A stretch of 45,758 nucleotides of DNA from Pseudomonadota bacterium. Lineage in GTDB: Bacteria > Pseudomonadota > Gammaproteobacteria > Thiotrichales > Thiotrichaceae. Position numbers and translations under genes: made by a program. The notes under the pieces were generated by a model. It was not told the DNA's origin and ran no database searches. It was given only the letters and a program-made list of their open reading frames with translations. The stretch is from contig PDPH01000014.1 in assembly GCA_002747435.1 (NCBI GenBank), forward strand, positions 1 through 45,758, read 5' to 3'. This document shows, piece by piece, positions 34,075 through 45,687 of this stretch (position 1 is its first letter; each line of letters opens with the position of its first letter).

Positions 34075-37000
34075 TTATTCACCAGCAAGCTTGACAGCTT
34101 CTGCCACATCCACGCTGACCAAACGTGAGACACCTGCTTCACGCATGGTAACACCGATAAGATGATCGGCAAGTTCCATGGTGGTTTTATTATGCGTGAT
34201 AAAGATGAATTGTACCCGTTTAGACATGTGTCTGACCAGTTCACAAAAGCGTCCAACATTAGCTTCATCAAGTGGTGCATCCACTTCATCAAGCATACAA
34301 AACGGTGCTGGATTGAGCTCAAAAATTGCAAAAACCAGTGCCACAGCCGTCAGTGCTTTTTCGCCGCCTGACATGAGGTAAATATTGGAGATACGTTTAC
34401 CGGGTGGCTTTGCCATAATGGCAATGCCTGTGGTTAGCCAGTTATCACCCGTCATTTCCAGATAACATTCGCCGCCACCAAACAAGCGAGGGAACATATC
34501 ACTCAGGCGATGATTGACTTGCTCAAAAGTCGCTTTGAAGCGGGTGCGTGTTTCTTTATCTATCTTACGTATGGCTGTTTCCAGCATTTCTAGGGCGTTC
34601 ACCAAATCTTCATTTTGTTGGTCAAGATAAGTTTTACGTTGATCTAGTTCATGAAATTCTTCAATAGCTGCCAGATTGATAGAGCCGAGACGTTTGATGC
34701 TATTAGTGAGTTGTTGCAGCTTTTGTTGCAAATCTGCTAGATGATCTTGCTTAGTCAGTGTGCTCGCTAGGGTATCTAAATCAAAGCCGGTTTGTTCCAG
34801 TTGTTCTTTAAGCGTTTGACTGCGGACTTGTATAGTCTGCCAATCTAGCTTGAGTTGTTCTTGTTGCGTGCGTAAGGTATCCGCCTGCCGTTCTGCGTGT
34901 ATTCGTTTTTCATCTTGTTGTTGAATGTTTTGCTGAATATGTTGTAATTGCTGGCGTGCCTCGCCTAGACGCAATTCGACAACTGAGCGCGTTTGGCGCT
35001 GTTCGTCGCGTTGTGCTTGTAAAACCTCCAGCAGATTATCTGGCTGTGCCATTTGTTCCAATAATTCATCACGCTGTTGTTCTAGTGATGCTAGGCGCTG
35101 ATTGACCCGTTCCAGTTGCTGTTGGCTATTCAGTTGTTGCATGCGACTATTTTCCATCGCTAAGTGCAATTTGTGTTGCTGTTCTTGCAGTTGGCGTAAT
35201 TGTTGGCGCTTATCCAGTACAGCTTGTTGCTTTTCTTCACGTTGCGCGGCTAATTGCGCTCGTATTTGTTCTAGTGACTCCAATAGAAGTAGGGCTGCAT
35301 TGTGTTGTTCAGTGGCTTGTTCTAACAAAAGTTTGTCGTCAGATTGTCTTACTTGTAGGTCTTGCGTTTCCTGTTGAATTTGTGTACGGCGCTGTGCCAT
35401 TTGATCCAGTCGTTGTTGCAGAGCGTGCAAGCGGCTATTTAATTCAGACTCACTACGGTGCAGGCGGTTGACTTCATTTTGGTAGTGCTGGCGCTGATTG
35501 TCTTGTTCATACGTTTGCTCACGCAAGTGTTCTTGCTGCTGTTGCTGCTCCGCCAAGCTAGCTTGTAGGGTTTGTAATTGCTCTTGTAGCTGGCGAATAT
35601 CTTGTTGGCGTTGCAAGACACCGACACCATTATGGGCATCTTGCTTGTCAGGCCAGCGTATCCAATGTTTACCCACCCAAATACCGCTGCGTGTAATAGC
35701 GGACTGATGGTCTGCCCAATGAGAGTGTTGCAGCAGTGCTTCTTCCAGTGTTTCTACACAATAGACTAAGGGTAAGAGCGTGCGAGCACTACTGGGAGCT
35801 ATAATTTTAGCGGCTAATGTTTGAGGCGGAGCTGTCTGAGATATTACTGTTTGAGCCGAAGCTGTGGTCTCCAGCAAGCTTAAACCGCTTTCAGGTGTTG
35901 GAAGTTGTGCTAGTCGTGCATCAAGATGATCAAGCGTAAGCATATCCAATGCTTGATCAAGCACGATTTCTAAGGCTTGTTCCCAGCCTGTTTCGACTTG
36001 CAAAATTTCTTTCAAGCTAGCCTGTTTGTCTAATTGTTGCCGTTTGAGCCAGTCTTGGTGTTTTTGTTGATTTTTGTTTTGACTGGCTTGTTGCAAAGTT
36101 TCCAGTGATGCTAAGCGTCCTTGTAAGGATTGTATGCGGGAGCGTTTTTGGTCTAGCTCAGTTTGCAAGTAGTGCGCTTGTTGTTGCTGTTGTTGCCATT
36201 GCTCAGTACAAGCTTGTAAGGCAATCTCAGCATTGGCATGAGCGTCGCGTGTAATCTTCAGCTCGCTGAGCAGTTCTGCGCTGTCTTGTACAAATTGGCT
36301 ATCGCTGAGTTGCTGTGTTTCTTGGTGTGACTTGTCTAGGCGTTGTTGGTATTGTTGAAGTTGTTGCTCCAGTTGTGCCATGCGGGTTTTTTCTACTTGA
36401 GCTTGGCGAGCTGGTTCGGCTAAACGGTGTTGTAATTGTTGCCATTGTGCCTGCCAATCTTGTGCTGCTTGTTCGGCTTGGAACAAACTTTTTTCTGTTT
36501 GCGCAATTTGTTCTTGTACCAAGATTGACTCTGGTTTTAATTCGAGCAATTGCTGTTGGCTGGCTTGTAGTTTTTCACGGTCTTCACGGGCATATTGCAG
36601 GGTTTCATCTAATGCCTGTTGCAGTTTTTGTAGATTATACTGTTGGCGCTGCTGATTATCTTTTTGAAACTGTATCGTTTGTTCAATGCGGCTAATGTCA
36701 GCGCCTGCTTGGTAATATTCACCTTGAATAGTATTTAAATGTTCGTTGGCTGCGCTATAGTGTTCGCGTAATTGTGCAACGCTTGCTTCATGGCTTTGTA
36801 CAATTTGTAATTGAGCTTGATAGCTTTGTGAGGTTTGTGCCAGTTTTTCTACTAATAACGCATTGTTTTGCTGTAAATCTTGCCATTGTAGGTATAACAC
36901 CAGCGCTTCCAGATGGCGTTCTTCTTCACGTAAGGCTTTGAATTTTTCGGCGGATTTAGCTTGTTTGTCTAGTTTTTGTAGCTGCTTGCCTAATTCATCA

Positions 37001-37593
37001 CGTAAATCAGTTAGCCGTTCCAGATTTTCTCGCGTGGAAGCTATGCGTGCTTCAGTTTCACGGCGACGGTCTTTGTAGCGGGAAATACCTGCGGCTTCCT
37101 CCAAGGTATTACGTAGTTCTTCGGGTTTGGCTTCAATCAGTCGTGAAATTGTACCTTGTTCAATAATGGCGTAACTACGTGGTCCCAAACCAGTACCTAG
37201 AAAAATATCCGTAATATCGCGGCGCCGACAGCGTGCACCGTTTAGGAAATACTTCGACATGCCATCGCGGCTGACCTGACGTTTGATAGCAATTTCGGTA
37301 AAGCGCGCATATTCACCGCCCAATTGCCCGTCATGATTGTCGAATACTAATTCTACTGAAGCTAAACCAACTGGCTTACGAGCGGAAGAGCCGTTAAAGA
37401 TAACGTCCTCCATAGATTGACCTCGTAAATGTTTGGCAGAACTTTCGCCCATGACCCAGCGCACCGCATCAATGGTATTCGATTTACCACAGCCATTAGG
37501 GCCGAGTATACCTACCAGATTACTGCGTAAGTCTAGGGTAACAGGGTCAACAAAGCTCTTAAATCCGGCAATGCGGATTTTGCTCAAACGCAC
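34075..37593 (-). CDS. smc: SMC chromosome condensation ATPase
   Basis: The 1172-residue protein compacts and organises the chromosome. Walker A is GPNGCGKS (31-38); a Gln-rich coiled coil (about 170-500), hinge (about 515-660) and second coiled coil follow; the C-terminal head has the signature LMSGGEKALTAVALVFAI and Walker B FCMLDEVDAPLDE. Length fits. Upstream there is no gene for 354 bases. In Enterobacteria the MukBEF system replaces SMC, so presence of SMC places the organism outside that group. Confidence 0.98.
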   Translation of the reverse strand: MRLSKIRIAGFKSFVDPVTLDLRSNLVGILGPNGCGKSNTIDAVRWVMGESSAKHLRGQSMEDVIFNGSSARKPVGLASVELVFDNHDGQLGGEYARFTEIAIKRQVSRDGMSKYFLNGARCRRRDITDIFLGTGLGPRSYAIIEQGTISRLIEAKPEELRNTLEEAAGISRYKDRRRETEARIASTRENLERLTDLRDELGKQLQKLDKQAKSAEKFKALREEERHLEALVLYLQWQDLQQNNALLVEKLAQTSQSYQAQLQIVQSHEASVAQLREHYSAANEHLNTIQGEYYQAGADISRIEQTIQFQKDNQQRQQYNLQKLQQALDETLQYAREDREKLQASQQQLLELKPESILVQEQIAQTEKSLFQAEQAAQDWQAQWQQLQHRLAEPARQAQVEKTRMAQLEQQLQQYQQRLDKSHQETQQLSDSQFVQDSAELLSELKITRDAHANAEIALQACTEQWQQQQQQAHYLQTELDQKRSRIQSLQGRLASLETLQQASQNKNQQKHQDWLKRQQLDKQASLKEILQVETGWEQALEIVLDQALDMLTLDHLDARLAQLPTPESGLSLLETTASAQTVISQTAPPQTLAAKIIAPSSARTLLPLVYCVETLEEALLQHSHWADHQSAITRSGIWVGKHWIRWPDKQDAHNGVGVLQRQQDIRQLQEQLQTLQASLAEQQQQQEHLREQTYEQDNQRQHYQNEVNRLHRSESELNSRLHALQQRLDQMAQRRTQIQQETQDLQVRQSDDKLLLEQATEQHNAALLLLESLEQIRAQLAAQREEKQQAVLDKRQQLRQLQEQQHKLHLAMENSRMQQLNSQQQLERVNQRLASLEQQRDELLEQMAQPDNLLEVLQAQRDEQRQTRSVVELRLGEARQQLQHIQQNIQQQDEKRIHAERQADTLRTQQEQLKLDWQTIQVRSQTLKEQLEQTGFDLDTLASTLTKQDHLADLQQKLQQLTNSIKRLGSINLAAIEEFHELDQRKTYLDQQNEDLVNALEMLETAIRKIDKETRTRFKATFEQVNHRLSDMFPRLFGGGECYLEMTGDNWLTTGIAIMAKPPGKRISNIYLMSGGEKALTAVALVFAIFELNPAPFCMLDEVDAPLDEANVGRFCELVRHMSKRVQFIFITHNKTTMELADHLIGVTMREAGVSRLVSVDVAEAVKLAGE

Positions 37594-37947
37594 GGCAGTG
37601 GGTAGCTCCGCTTCGGTTAGGGGAAAAAGCGGCTAAGAATGATATAAAATGCAGGGGATTTCAATATTGAGCGATTCAAGCTTGGCGACTTGCCGATTTA
37701 TAGGGTATGTTATATGCAATTATTGATCACTCACTGTTGAACAGCAAACTATCGCGGTGAATTAATGTCATAAGTTACGGGTGTGCCGTTATTACTGACT
37801 TTGGTAAGACGGTAACAGGCGCATCCCGCTTATTTATATCACAACTCAGAACTCCCCCATTCCCCACTTTAGGCGGTGTTACTGTTTGCAGTAGCACCGA
37901 CTTTTTACCACTTAATTTTTATCACCTTGAGCGTAAAACCCCGCCAA
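37594..37947. other. Gap between smc and pgm with no recognisable gene
   Basis: I see no gene, RNA or strong hairpin here. The smc-proximal part (about 37630-37660, GAATGATATAAAATGC) is AT-rich and probably holds the smc promoter. Confidence 0.4.
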
Positions 37948-39585
<1,638 letters not shown>

Positions 39586-39701
39586 CTAAAAGCCTGTGAG
39601 TGATTATCAGTGTGTTTTTGTCAATTTCCGAGACAGCATTTGGTTTGACACGACTTTGGTGATAAAGGTAGCCTCCCGAGACCAGTGTTTATTATGGAAT
39701 T

Positions 39702-40214
39702 ATGCTAGTTAAAGAACAAGTACAATCTGTTGTCTCTCCACGTCCCAATAGTTTTTCGGGTTTAATGGAAATTTATGAGATCAACTATATCCAGCTCAGG
39801 CTATTGCTGGGAGATTTGCGCTGTGCCAGTGGATTGGAGGGCGTCTATGCGGCTGGATTAGTGGGGCATCTGCTGCTAAAAATTGAAGTTAAAGAAAGCT
39901 CAAAGCACACTACAACCTTGTTAATGACCTATTTGTTTGGGCAGGATAGTCAAGGCAATCCTTTGGAAACTCGCCCCGATATGCTAGTTCGTGTGTATCA
40001 TGATGCTTTACAAGCAGAGGTTGTCTCCCACCGTTGCAAGTTGGCCATCTCGGGCAGTTTGCGGCATCGCATGCCAGAGACGGATAGTGTGCTGTACTGC
40101 CGCTGGCGCATAAATCGCTTTTTGTTTAAATGGTTAAGCTACCTGCGCCGTAGAAATTATATGCTTGAAACGGTCACATTAAATACGATTGACCGTTTTT
40201 ATAGGATAAACTAG
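39702..40214 (+). CDS. DUF1249 (YqiB-like) protein
   Basis: The 170-residue protein matches the DUF1249/YqiB pattern: LMEIYEINYIQLRLLLGDLR, then YTT-like HTTTLLMTYLF, the VRVYHDALQAEVVS stretch (about 95-108) and a C-terminal RINRFLFKWLSYLRR. The family is uncharacterised. In Enterobacteria it accompanies nudF and cpdA; here its neighbours are pgm (divergent) and iscR (56 bases on, same strand), so an operon with iscR is possible. Confidence 0.8.
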   Translation: MLVKEQVQSVVSPRPNSFSGLMEIYEINYIQLRLLLGDLRCASGLEGVYAAGLVGHLLLKIEVKESSKHTTTLLMTYLFGQDSQGNPLETRPDMLVRVYHDALQAEVVSHRCKLAISGSLRHRMPETDSVLYCRWRINRFLFKWLSYLRRRNYMLETVTLNTIDRFYRIN

Positions 40215-40270
40215 AATCTTGACTATATTAATAGGGAATTAAGCATTTCAGGTTTAGTAGGAGATACGCC

Positions 40271-40759
40271 ATGAAGCTTTCAACAAAAGGAAGGTATGCA
40301 GTTACGGCGATGATGGATTTGGCCATTCATGATCATGAAGGCCCAGTGACTCTGGCGGATATTTCTAATTGCCAGGGTATTTCACTCTCCTATCTTGAAC
40401 AACTATTCGCCAAATTGCGTAAATATGGACTGGTCGAAGGGGTGCGTGGCCCAGGTGGTGGTTATCGCTTGGGGAAACCCGCCAGTCAGATCAGTATTGC
40501 ACAGATTATTACGGCGGTAGATGAAAATATTGACGCTACACGCTGTCGTGGTAATGAAGATTGCCATGGCGGAGAGAAGTGTCTGACTCATCAATTGTGG
40601 GTAGGTTTAAGTGATCGCCTTTTTATGTTTTTAGATGAGCTGACCTTGGCTAGCTTTATTAACCGCCCGGAAATTCGCGCAGTTGCAAAACGACAGGATA
40701 CGACGGCTAGTCGCATTGCTACCATGTTCCCACCGCGAGTCTCTGCCGCAGGTTTGTGA
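40271..40759 (+). CDS. iscR: IscR, iron-sulfur cluster regulator
   Basis: The 162-residue Rrf2-family regulator senses iron-sulfur cluster supply. The winged helix-turn-helix is at the N terminus ([18 protein letters not shown] opening); the cluster ligands Cys92, Cys98, Cys104 and His107 sit exactly as in E. coli. It normally heads the iscRSUA-hscBA-fdx operon; here the following gene is on the other strand, so it is alone. A TTGACT at 40219 may be part of its promoter. A close-by site that could be an IscR box is only half matched. Confidence 0.9.
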   Translation: MKLSTKGRYAVTAMMDLAIHDHEGPVTLADISNCQGISLSYLEQLFAKLRKYGLVEGVRGPGGGYRLGKPASQISIAQIITAVDENIDATRCRGNEDCHGGEKCLTHQLWVGLSDRLFMFLDELTLASFINRPEIRAVAKRQDTTASRIATMFPPRVSAAGL

Positions 40760-40780
40760 TCTTGTAATGCTGTAGTTTAT

Positions 40781-41578
40781 TCAGGCGCAGGCTCGTTCTG
40801 TGTTGACTTGCTTGGTCGTAATGCTATTACTGCTGTCGCTAATTATTTCCCCGGTTCTGACTGACAAACGGTGAAAGCGGAATTCAGGTTGGATTTCCAA
40901 TAAAGTTAATTGTCCTAAGGTCTTTTCCTCTGTATAAGTCGCGCCTGTGTCGATATAGCATAAGTTGCTGTTTAACAAAGGGCGGCTTACCGGAGTGTGT
41001 CCCATAATAACCAAGTCGATGCCACTGACCGGTGGTGTATGCCCAGTCAATTGTAATTGCCGAAAACGATTGCGCGCCCACAAAGCTTGATCACGTAATT
41101 GGTTATCATGTTCTAATTTTGAGACAAATTGTGCCCAACTGATGCCGCTAGGAATATCTGCATGCACGATGCCCATGCGCCCTAAGCTTGAGTTAATTTC
41201 CATTACTAAGGGTAATTGAACAATAATATCGCGGATGCGCGAGTGTAAATGTGGAGGAATACTGGCCCACCATTTACCACCATTACGTTCTATCCAGTTA
41301 CGATAAACAACGCTATCCTCCGCAGAGTCCAATAGCATTTGTTCATGATTGCCACGAATGGCATGAAACCAAGGGTAGTTGAGAAATTCAATCACACGCC
41401 AAGATTCTGGGCCACGATCAATCAAATCACCCACTGAAAATACACGGTCGTGCTTCATGTCAAAGTTGATTTTCAAGAGCAGCATTTCTAGTGCAGAAAA
41501 CTGGCCATGAATATCACCGACGACAAAATCCCTACCTTTTAAGTTACAGTTAAAAAATTTGAACGGCATCTCTGACAA
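40781..41578 (-). CDS. PphA/PrpE-like Ser/Thr protein phosphatase
   Basis: The 265-residue metallophosphoesterase shows all motifs: GDIHGQ (residues 22-27), GDLIDRGP (about 46-53), RGNHEQML (about 76-83) and a distal GHTP. It belongs with E. coli PrpA/PrpB-type and diadenosine tetraphosphatase-like enzymes that use two metals. The substrate is unknown. It lies tail to tail with iscR. The long C-terminal stretch is not diagnostic. Confidence 0.8.
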   Translation of the reverse strand: MSEMPFKFFNCNLKGRDFVVGDIHGQFSALEMLLLKINFDMKHDRVFSVGDLIDRGPESWRVIEFLNYPWFHAIRGNHEQMLLDSAEDSVVYRNWIERNGGKWWASIPPHLHSRIRDIIVQLPLVMEINSSLGRMGIVHADIPSGISWAQFVSKLEHDNQLRDQALWARNRFRQLQLTGHTPPVSGIDLVIMGHTPVSRPLLNSNLCYIDTGATYTEEKTLGQLTLLEIQPEFRFHRLSVRTGEIISDSSNSITTKQVNTERACA

Positions 41579-41776
41579 GTTTTGGTTGTTATGGCACTGG
41601 TCTGGAAAGGGAACTGTGCCAAATGGGTTTGTGGTTGGTCAGCCATGTCATTTTTACACCTGATCAGCTTGTTCTTCGAGTATTAGCCAGATAAACGCTA
41701 ATACTCGTCGAATAACCGTATACTGCGAACCCTTAACTCCTTGGGGAGAGTATTTACAGCAAGCTATCAGGGTTAA

Positions 41777-42172
41777 TCATTTCCTCATGCAGTCTGAATC
41801 CTTGTAGTGCCAAACCCCTATCCACATCAATATCCATCCTAAAATAAAGCTACTCCCTCCAACTGGGGTTATCATGCCAAAGTTACGATTGGCCGTGAGC
41901 ACATACAGATATAGACTCCCGGAAAAGACAATAATTCCAAAGATAAAAGCATAAGCCGCATAACGCAGCCATTTGTTAGGATCGTGGAGGTAGAGTAGTC
42001 CTAGCGCTAGTAGAGCAGAGGTATGATAAAACTGGTATTCAACGCCGGTATGAAAACGTTGCTGCATCGGCTCTTCAAGCAGCTTTTCCAAGCCATGAGC
42101 TCCAAATGCGCCCAGTATCACTGCTAGCATTCCCAAAAGGCTGGCAGCGAGTAAAATAAAGTTCTTTTGCAT
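41777..42172 (-). CDS. DUF423 (YgdD-like) small membrane protein
   Basis: The 131-residue protein has four membrane helices and the family motif LGAFGAHGLEKLL (about 21-33), followed by YHTSALLALGLLYL and a GSLYLYVLT stretch. The function is unknown. ATG 42172 (MQKNFILLA) gives the normal family length; an upstream ATG-like codon would add 13 residues. It is 208 bases behind mutY on the same strand. Confidence 0.88.
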   Translation of the reverse strand: MQKNFILLAASLLGMLAVILGAFGAHGLEKLLEEPMQQRFHTGVEYQFYHTSALLALGLLYLHDPNKWLRYAAYAFIFGIIVFSGSLYLYVLTANRNFGMITPVGGSSFILGWILMWIGVWHYKDSDCMRK

Positions 42173-42419
42173 AATGGAAAATCCTGTATGGATAGTGAAC
42201 AGAAGAAGCAATTATACCGAGTTATACTCAAATTAATGGCCTGGAGTGGCATATTAATTTTGCTAGGTGTTTTTTTACGGAGTTGTTTTTTTAGTGGTTA
42301 AATTTAAAGGGCGTGGAATTGTCACGTTTAGGCAGAATTGCCAGCCTAGCATGAGAAACAGATGGTTGAGATGGTTTTGAATGACGGTGGTATTTGAGAT
42401 ACCGTTCAAGTGCTGTACA

Positions 42420-43451
42420 TCAATAAAGTGAAATTGAGGAATTTTTCAATAGTTTTTGTACTGCACTGGATAGGCCACCTGCAAAACTTGCCCCATTTTG
42501 ATACCACTGTCGTTCTGTATCGGCAATAGTAAGCGGTTCGCTTATGTCTATCAGCAAAGGTTGCAGGTGCAAATGGTAATGGGAAAAACAATGAGTTTGT
42601 ACCGTTAATGTGTGGATTGTCTGTGGTGTTTTTGTCAGTGAGGCTAGGGCGGCGGCCTCGTCTTCAAATTCAGGAAAACTCCATAAGCCTCCCCAAATAC
42701 CTGTGGGCGGGCGTTTCTCTAATAAAATCTCGCCCTTTACGTTGCGTAGTATGAGAGCAACGCGGTGTTTTTCTGGTAAGGTTTTTTTAGGTTTGGGAGA
42801 AGGGTAATCTTGCGGATTGCCTTGTTGACGAGCTAAACAGTCTGCTTGAATCGGGCAAAGCAGGCACGCAGGACGGCTGCGGGTACACAACATTGCGCCT
42901 ATATCCATCATCGCTTGAGTATAAGCTGCATTGCGGTGAGTGGGTACATGCTGCTCAGCATAGCGCCAAAGTTGTTTTTGTACTTCGCTTTGACCGGGAT
43001 AGCCTGCCAGCGCATGGTAACGTGCTAACACTCGTTTGACATTACCATCGAGTATGGCGTGAGGCTGATTGCAAGCTAGCGATAAAATAGCGCCTGCGGT
43101 TGAGCGACCAATGCCAGGCAAGGCTGCCACTTGTTGCATCTCACTAGGGAACATACTATGATGCTGATCGCGGATTAATTGTGCCGCTTTATGTAGATTG
43201 CGGGCGCGGGTGTAATAACCTAGACCTTCCCAGTGTTTGAGTACAGCATCCAGCGGTGCATTCGCTAGGGCAATGACATCAGGGAAATTTTGCATAAAGC
43301 GTTGGTAATAGGGGATAACCGTCGTGACTTGTGTTTGTTGCAGCATAATCTCTGAAATCCACACCCGATAAAGTGTAGGAGCTTGTTGCCAAGGCAGGTT
43401 TTTGCGCCCGTATTGGTCATACCAAGCCAGCACTTTTTCTGCAAAGCTCAT
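42420..43451 (-). CDS. mutY: MutY, adenine DNA glycosylase
   Basis: The 343-residue enzyme removes adenine mispaired with 8-oxoguanine. The catalytic Glu34 is in SEIMLQQTQV, Asp135 follows the helix-hairpin-helix (LPGIGRSTAGAILS), the iron-sulfur cluster uses Cys189, Cys196, Cys199 and Cys205, and the C-terminal half is the NUDIX-like 8-oxoG domain. ATG 43451 was chosen because AGGA stands eight bases before it. tRNA-Gly lies divergently 50 bases upstream. Confidence 0.97.
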   Translation of the reverse strand: MSFAEKVLAWYDQYGRKNLPWQQAPTLYRVWISEIMLQQTQVTTVIPYYQRFMQNFPDVIALANAPLDAVLKHWEGLGYYTRARNLHKAAQLIRDQHHSMFPSEMQQVAALPGIGRSTAGAILSLACNQPHAILDGNVKRVLARYHALAGYPGQSEVQKQLWRYAEQHVPTHRNAAYTQAMMDIGAMLCTRSRPACLLCPIQADCLARQQGNPQDYPSPKPKKTLPEKHRVALILRNVKGEILLEKRPPTGIWGGLWSFPEFEDEAAALASLTKTPQTIHTLTVQTHCFSHYHLHLQPLLIDISEPLTIADTERQWYQNGASFAGGLSSAVQKLLKNSSISLY

Positions 43452-43503
43452 ATTGTTGTCCTGAAACAAACACTATAATAAGGCGGCTTACCTTAGCCAA
43501 TTA

Positions 43504-43577
43504 GCGGGTGTAGTTCAATGGTAGAACGGTAGCTTCCCAAGCTGCATACGAGGGTTCGATTCCCTTCACCCGCTCCA
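43504..43577 (+). tRNA. tRNA-Gly, anticodon CCC
   Basis: The 74-base gene folds into a cloverleaf: acceptor GCGGGTG/CACCCGC, anticodon stem GTAGC/GCTGC with loop TTCCCAA (anticodon CCC at 43536-43538), T arm GAGGG/CCCTT and encoded CCA end. Confidence 0.95.
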
Positions 43578-43674
43578 GTGCCTTGTTCTATAGCGTCCTG
43601 ATAAATCCGAAAATCCCATTGACACGTTATCTTAAGCATGAAGGTGCTGGGTTAACACAGCGTTTTTATTAATC

Positions 43675-44343
43675 ATGTCATCGTCAATTAAACCTATGTC
43701 TGAGCAAGCAAAAACCGATACCACATCCCCAAATTCTGACAGCCCACCCCGCTGGGTATGGCGCTGCACGGAGGAATCACTGAAAAATGGCTAATTATCT
43801 TGCTGCGTTCTGAAGCTTCTGTTGCTTTGGGTGTGAGGATGTTGGAAAACTATGTAGACAGGAATGAAGATAAAGTAGCTTTTAATATTGTCTTATACCC
43901 GTTCGTGGTGTTTGGTATTTGGCTGCGAAGTTTGTTGATTCGGTTTTTTGCGACCTTGCGTTATCCAGTACGTGGTATAAAGCAGTTACCTGTAAACTGG
44001 CATCGGATTAGTTGGTGTATGGATTTAACCTATCCACCTGAATTATTGCCTGATGCCAAAACAGTGGGTGAAATTTTTTCAGTGAGTGGTTTATTTAAGA
44101 ATTTTTCTGACTCCAATAAAGATCCTATCTTGGTCTTATTTTTGGCTTGTTCCTGGTATTTTCCCGCTTTGCTATGGCGCTGGAGTCTGAAAGCAACATG
44201 GCTGAGTCTATCGCCCGATGGCACACATGGCGCATTGTCTCATTCATCCTGCTGGGCTACAGCTATATCCTGTATCTGGCGAATCTCTGGTATCCCGATC
44301 AGGCCAGCCGCTTTATTGCTGATTGGTTAATCCCCTACCTCTG
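43675..44343 (+). pseudogene. Frameshifted membrane-protein pseudogene
   Basis: Three frames carry one continuous-looking protein. Frame 1 starts at ATG 43675 (MSSSIKPMSEQAKTDTTSPN) and runs to PRWVWRCTEESLKN before a stop at about 43792. Frame 2 continues from about 43790 with WLIILLRSEASVALGVRMLE through RYPVRGIKQLPVNWHRISWC and PPELLPDAKTVG to YFPALLWRWSLKATWLSL. Frame 3 ends it from about 44200 with RWHTWRIVSFILLGYSYI and a stop at 44342. The middle section resembles an uncharacterised membrane-protein family whose members have an NYP-type, LPxNW, PPELxP and YxPALxxRWSLK sequence order. So at least two frame disruptions, and probably a deletion at the second. Confidence 0.55.
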
Positions 44344-44496
44344 ATTTCTGTCTGCTACGATGGTGAAATTCACATAAAATTGCACTATTCTTTCGGTGTG
44401 GTTTGTGTGGTTCTGTTGGGTTGCAGGAATACCACCATTACTCTGGAATTTCTTTATTTGTTTTTCTTCTTTAGTAGCGTTGAGTACATCGTCATT

Positions 44497-45687
44497 ATGT
44501 TAGCGGTAGGTGACAAGGTGGAAAAAGTTGAGTCTTTCAACATAGCACGTTTATTGTGGTGCTGCGATGACTTGGGCGTTGAGATTAAGGCACTACCTAC
44601 AGAGCTAAAAATTTCCCAAAAAACATTCGAGAAGCTATTGAAGGGAGAAAACGTGTTGACGTTTGGGCAGTTGCAACGCATCGCTGATTTCTTTGGACGT
44701 AGTGCTCTGTTTTTCCTTGAGTCAGGACAAATCAGCAATAAACAGGCCAGTGGTACTCAATACCGTACATTACAGAACCAAAAACCAGCTATTACACCAA
44801 AGTTAAGGAAATTAATACGTGCTGTTGAAAAACAACGTAAGGTGTTGATTGAGTTAACGGATGAAGATGAAAGCATTGAGCCTGTAGCCTTCCCTGAGCT
44901 TCATCAGCTGCAAACACTTAGAGAGAAAGCAGAAGTTGTCCGTAGTTGGCTGGGGCTTGAAGAGAGCAGTCACTACACGTTTGATGATTATCGGCAAGCC
45001 ATTGAGTTCAGAGGAGTTTTTGTTTTCGTTAGCAATGCTTATAGTGGACGGTGGCAAATTGACAAAGATAGTCCTGTACGTGGCTTTTCCCTGTACTATG
45101 AACACTATCCCGTTATCTCTGTAAAAAAAGCGGAGAGTAAGTCTGCTCAAACATTTACGCTGTTGCATGAGTTGGCGCATCTTTTGCTGCATAAAGATAG
45201 CTTTATTGATGATGAAGATGACCTGTTTTGGAGTAAAGGTAAAGAACAGGAGGCCAATGAGTTAGCCAGTAAGGTGCTTATGCCTTATGGTTGTTTCGAG
45301 CAGTTGGATTTTGAACGCTTTCCAGAAGACCAACCAAGCGAGTTTCATGTTTTCTTTGAACCTGTTGCAAAACAGTTAGGTATTAGTACGGAAGTTTTGC
45401 TTGTTCAAGCTGTAAAAGATAAGAAGTTGGATTTTGAGCAGTACCGTCTTTATAAAAGTATGATGAGCAGGCCGAGAAGGAAGCCGGAAAGTCCTATACC
45501 ACGTAATTACAGGCATAGAGAACCCATTAATATGTTTGGTGTTCCTTATGTGTCTGCTGTTCTCAATGCTTTGAATGAGAAGGAAATTTCTTTAAGTCGA
45601 GCCAGCAAGTATCTGGATGGCATCCAAGTTAACGATATTAAGAAACTGGAGAGCCATTTACTCATAAGCGCCAACTTAATGCAGTAA
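44497..45687 (+). CDS. HTH plus ImmA/IrrE metallopeptidase
   Basis: The 396-residue protein has an XRE-like helix-turn-helix (about 38-75) and, after a linker, an ImmA/IrrE-type zinc peptidase domain with the HExxH motif HELAH at 224-228, and the downstream EANELASKVLMP stretch with its third-ligand glutamate. Such proteins cut or regulate repressors of mobile elements or stress genes; several accompany a DUF4411/PIN-like gene as a toxin-antitoxin pair, and that gene could be just outside the right edge. ATG 44497 was chosen because the 58 codons upstream include nonconserved hydrophobic sequence. A start nearer to 44515 cannot be excluded. Confidence 0.8.
   Translation: MLAVGDKVEKVESFNIARLLWCCDDLGVEIKALPTELKISQKTFEKLLKGENVLTFGQLQRIADFFGRSALFFLESGQISNKQASGTQYRTLQNQKPAITPKLRKLIRAVEKQRKVLIELTDEDESIEPVAFPELHQLQTLREKAEVVRSWLGLEESSHYTFDDYRQAIEFRGVFVFVSNAYSGRWQIDKDSPVRGFSLYYEHYPVISVKKAESKSAQTFTLLHELAHLLLHKDSFIDDEDDLFWSKGKEQEANELASKVLMPYGCFEQLDFERFPEDQPSEFHVFFEPVAKQLGISTEVLLVQAVKDKKLDFEQYRLYKSMMSRPRRKPESPIPRNYRHREPINMFGVPYVSAVLNALNEKEISLSRASKYLDGIQVNDIKKLESHLLISANLMQ

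Noticed and set aside
36315..36695. 126-codon frame antisense to smc
   Set aside because: It is a mirror of the Gln/Leu-rich coiled coil on the other strand, a typical shadow frame.
40205..40230. IscR type 1 box before iscR
   Set aside because: Only the left part CTTGACTATAT fits; the AGTC half is missing.
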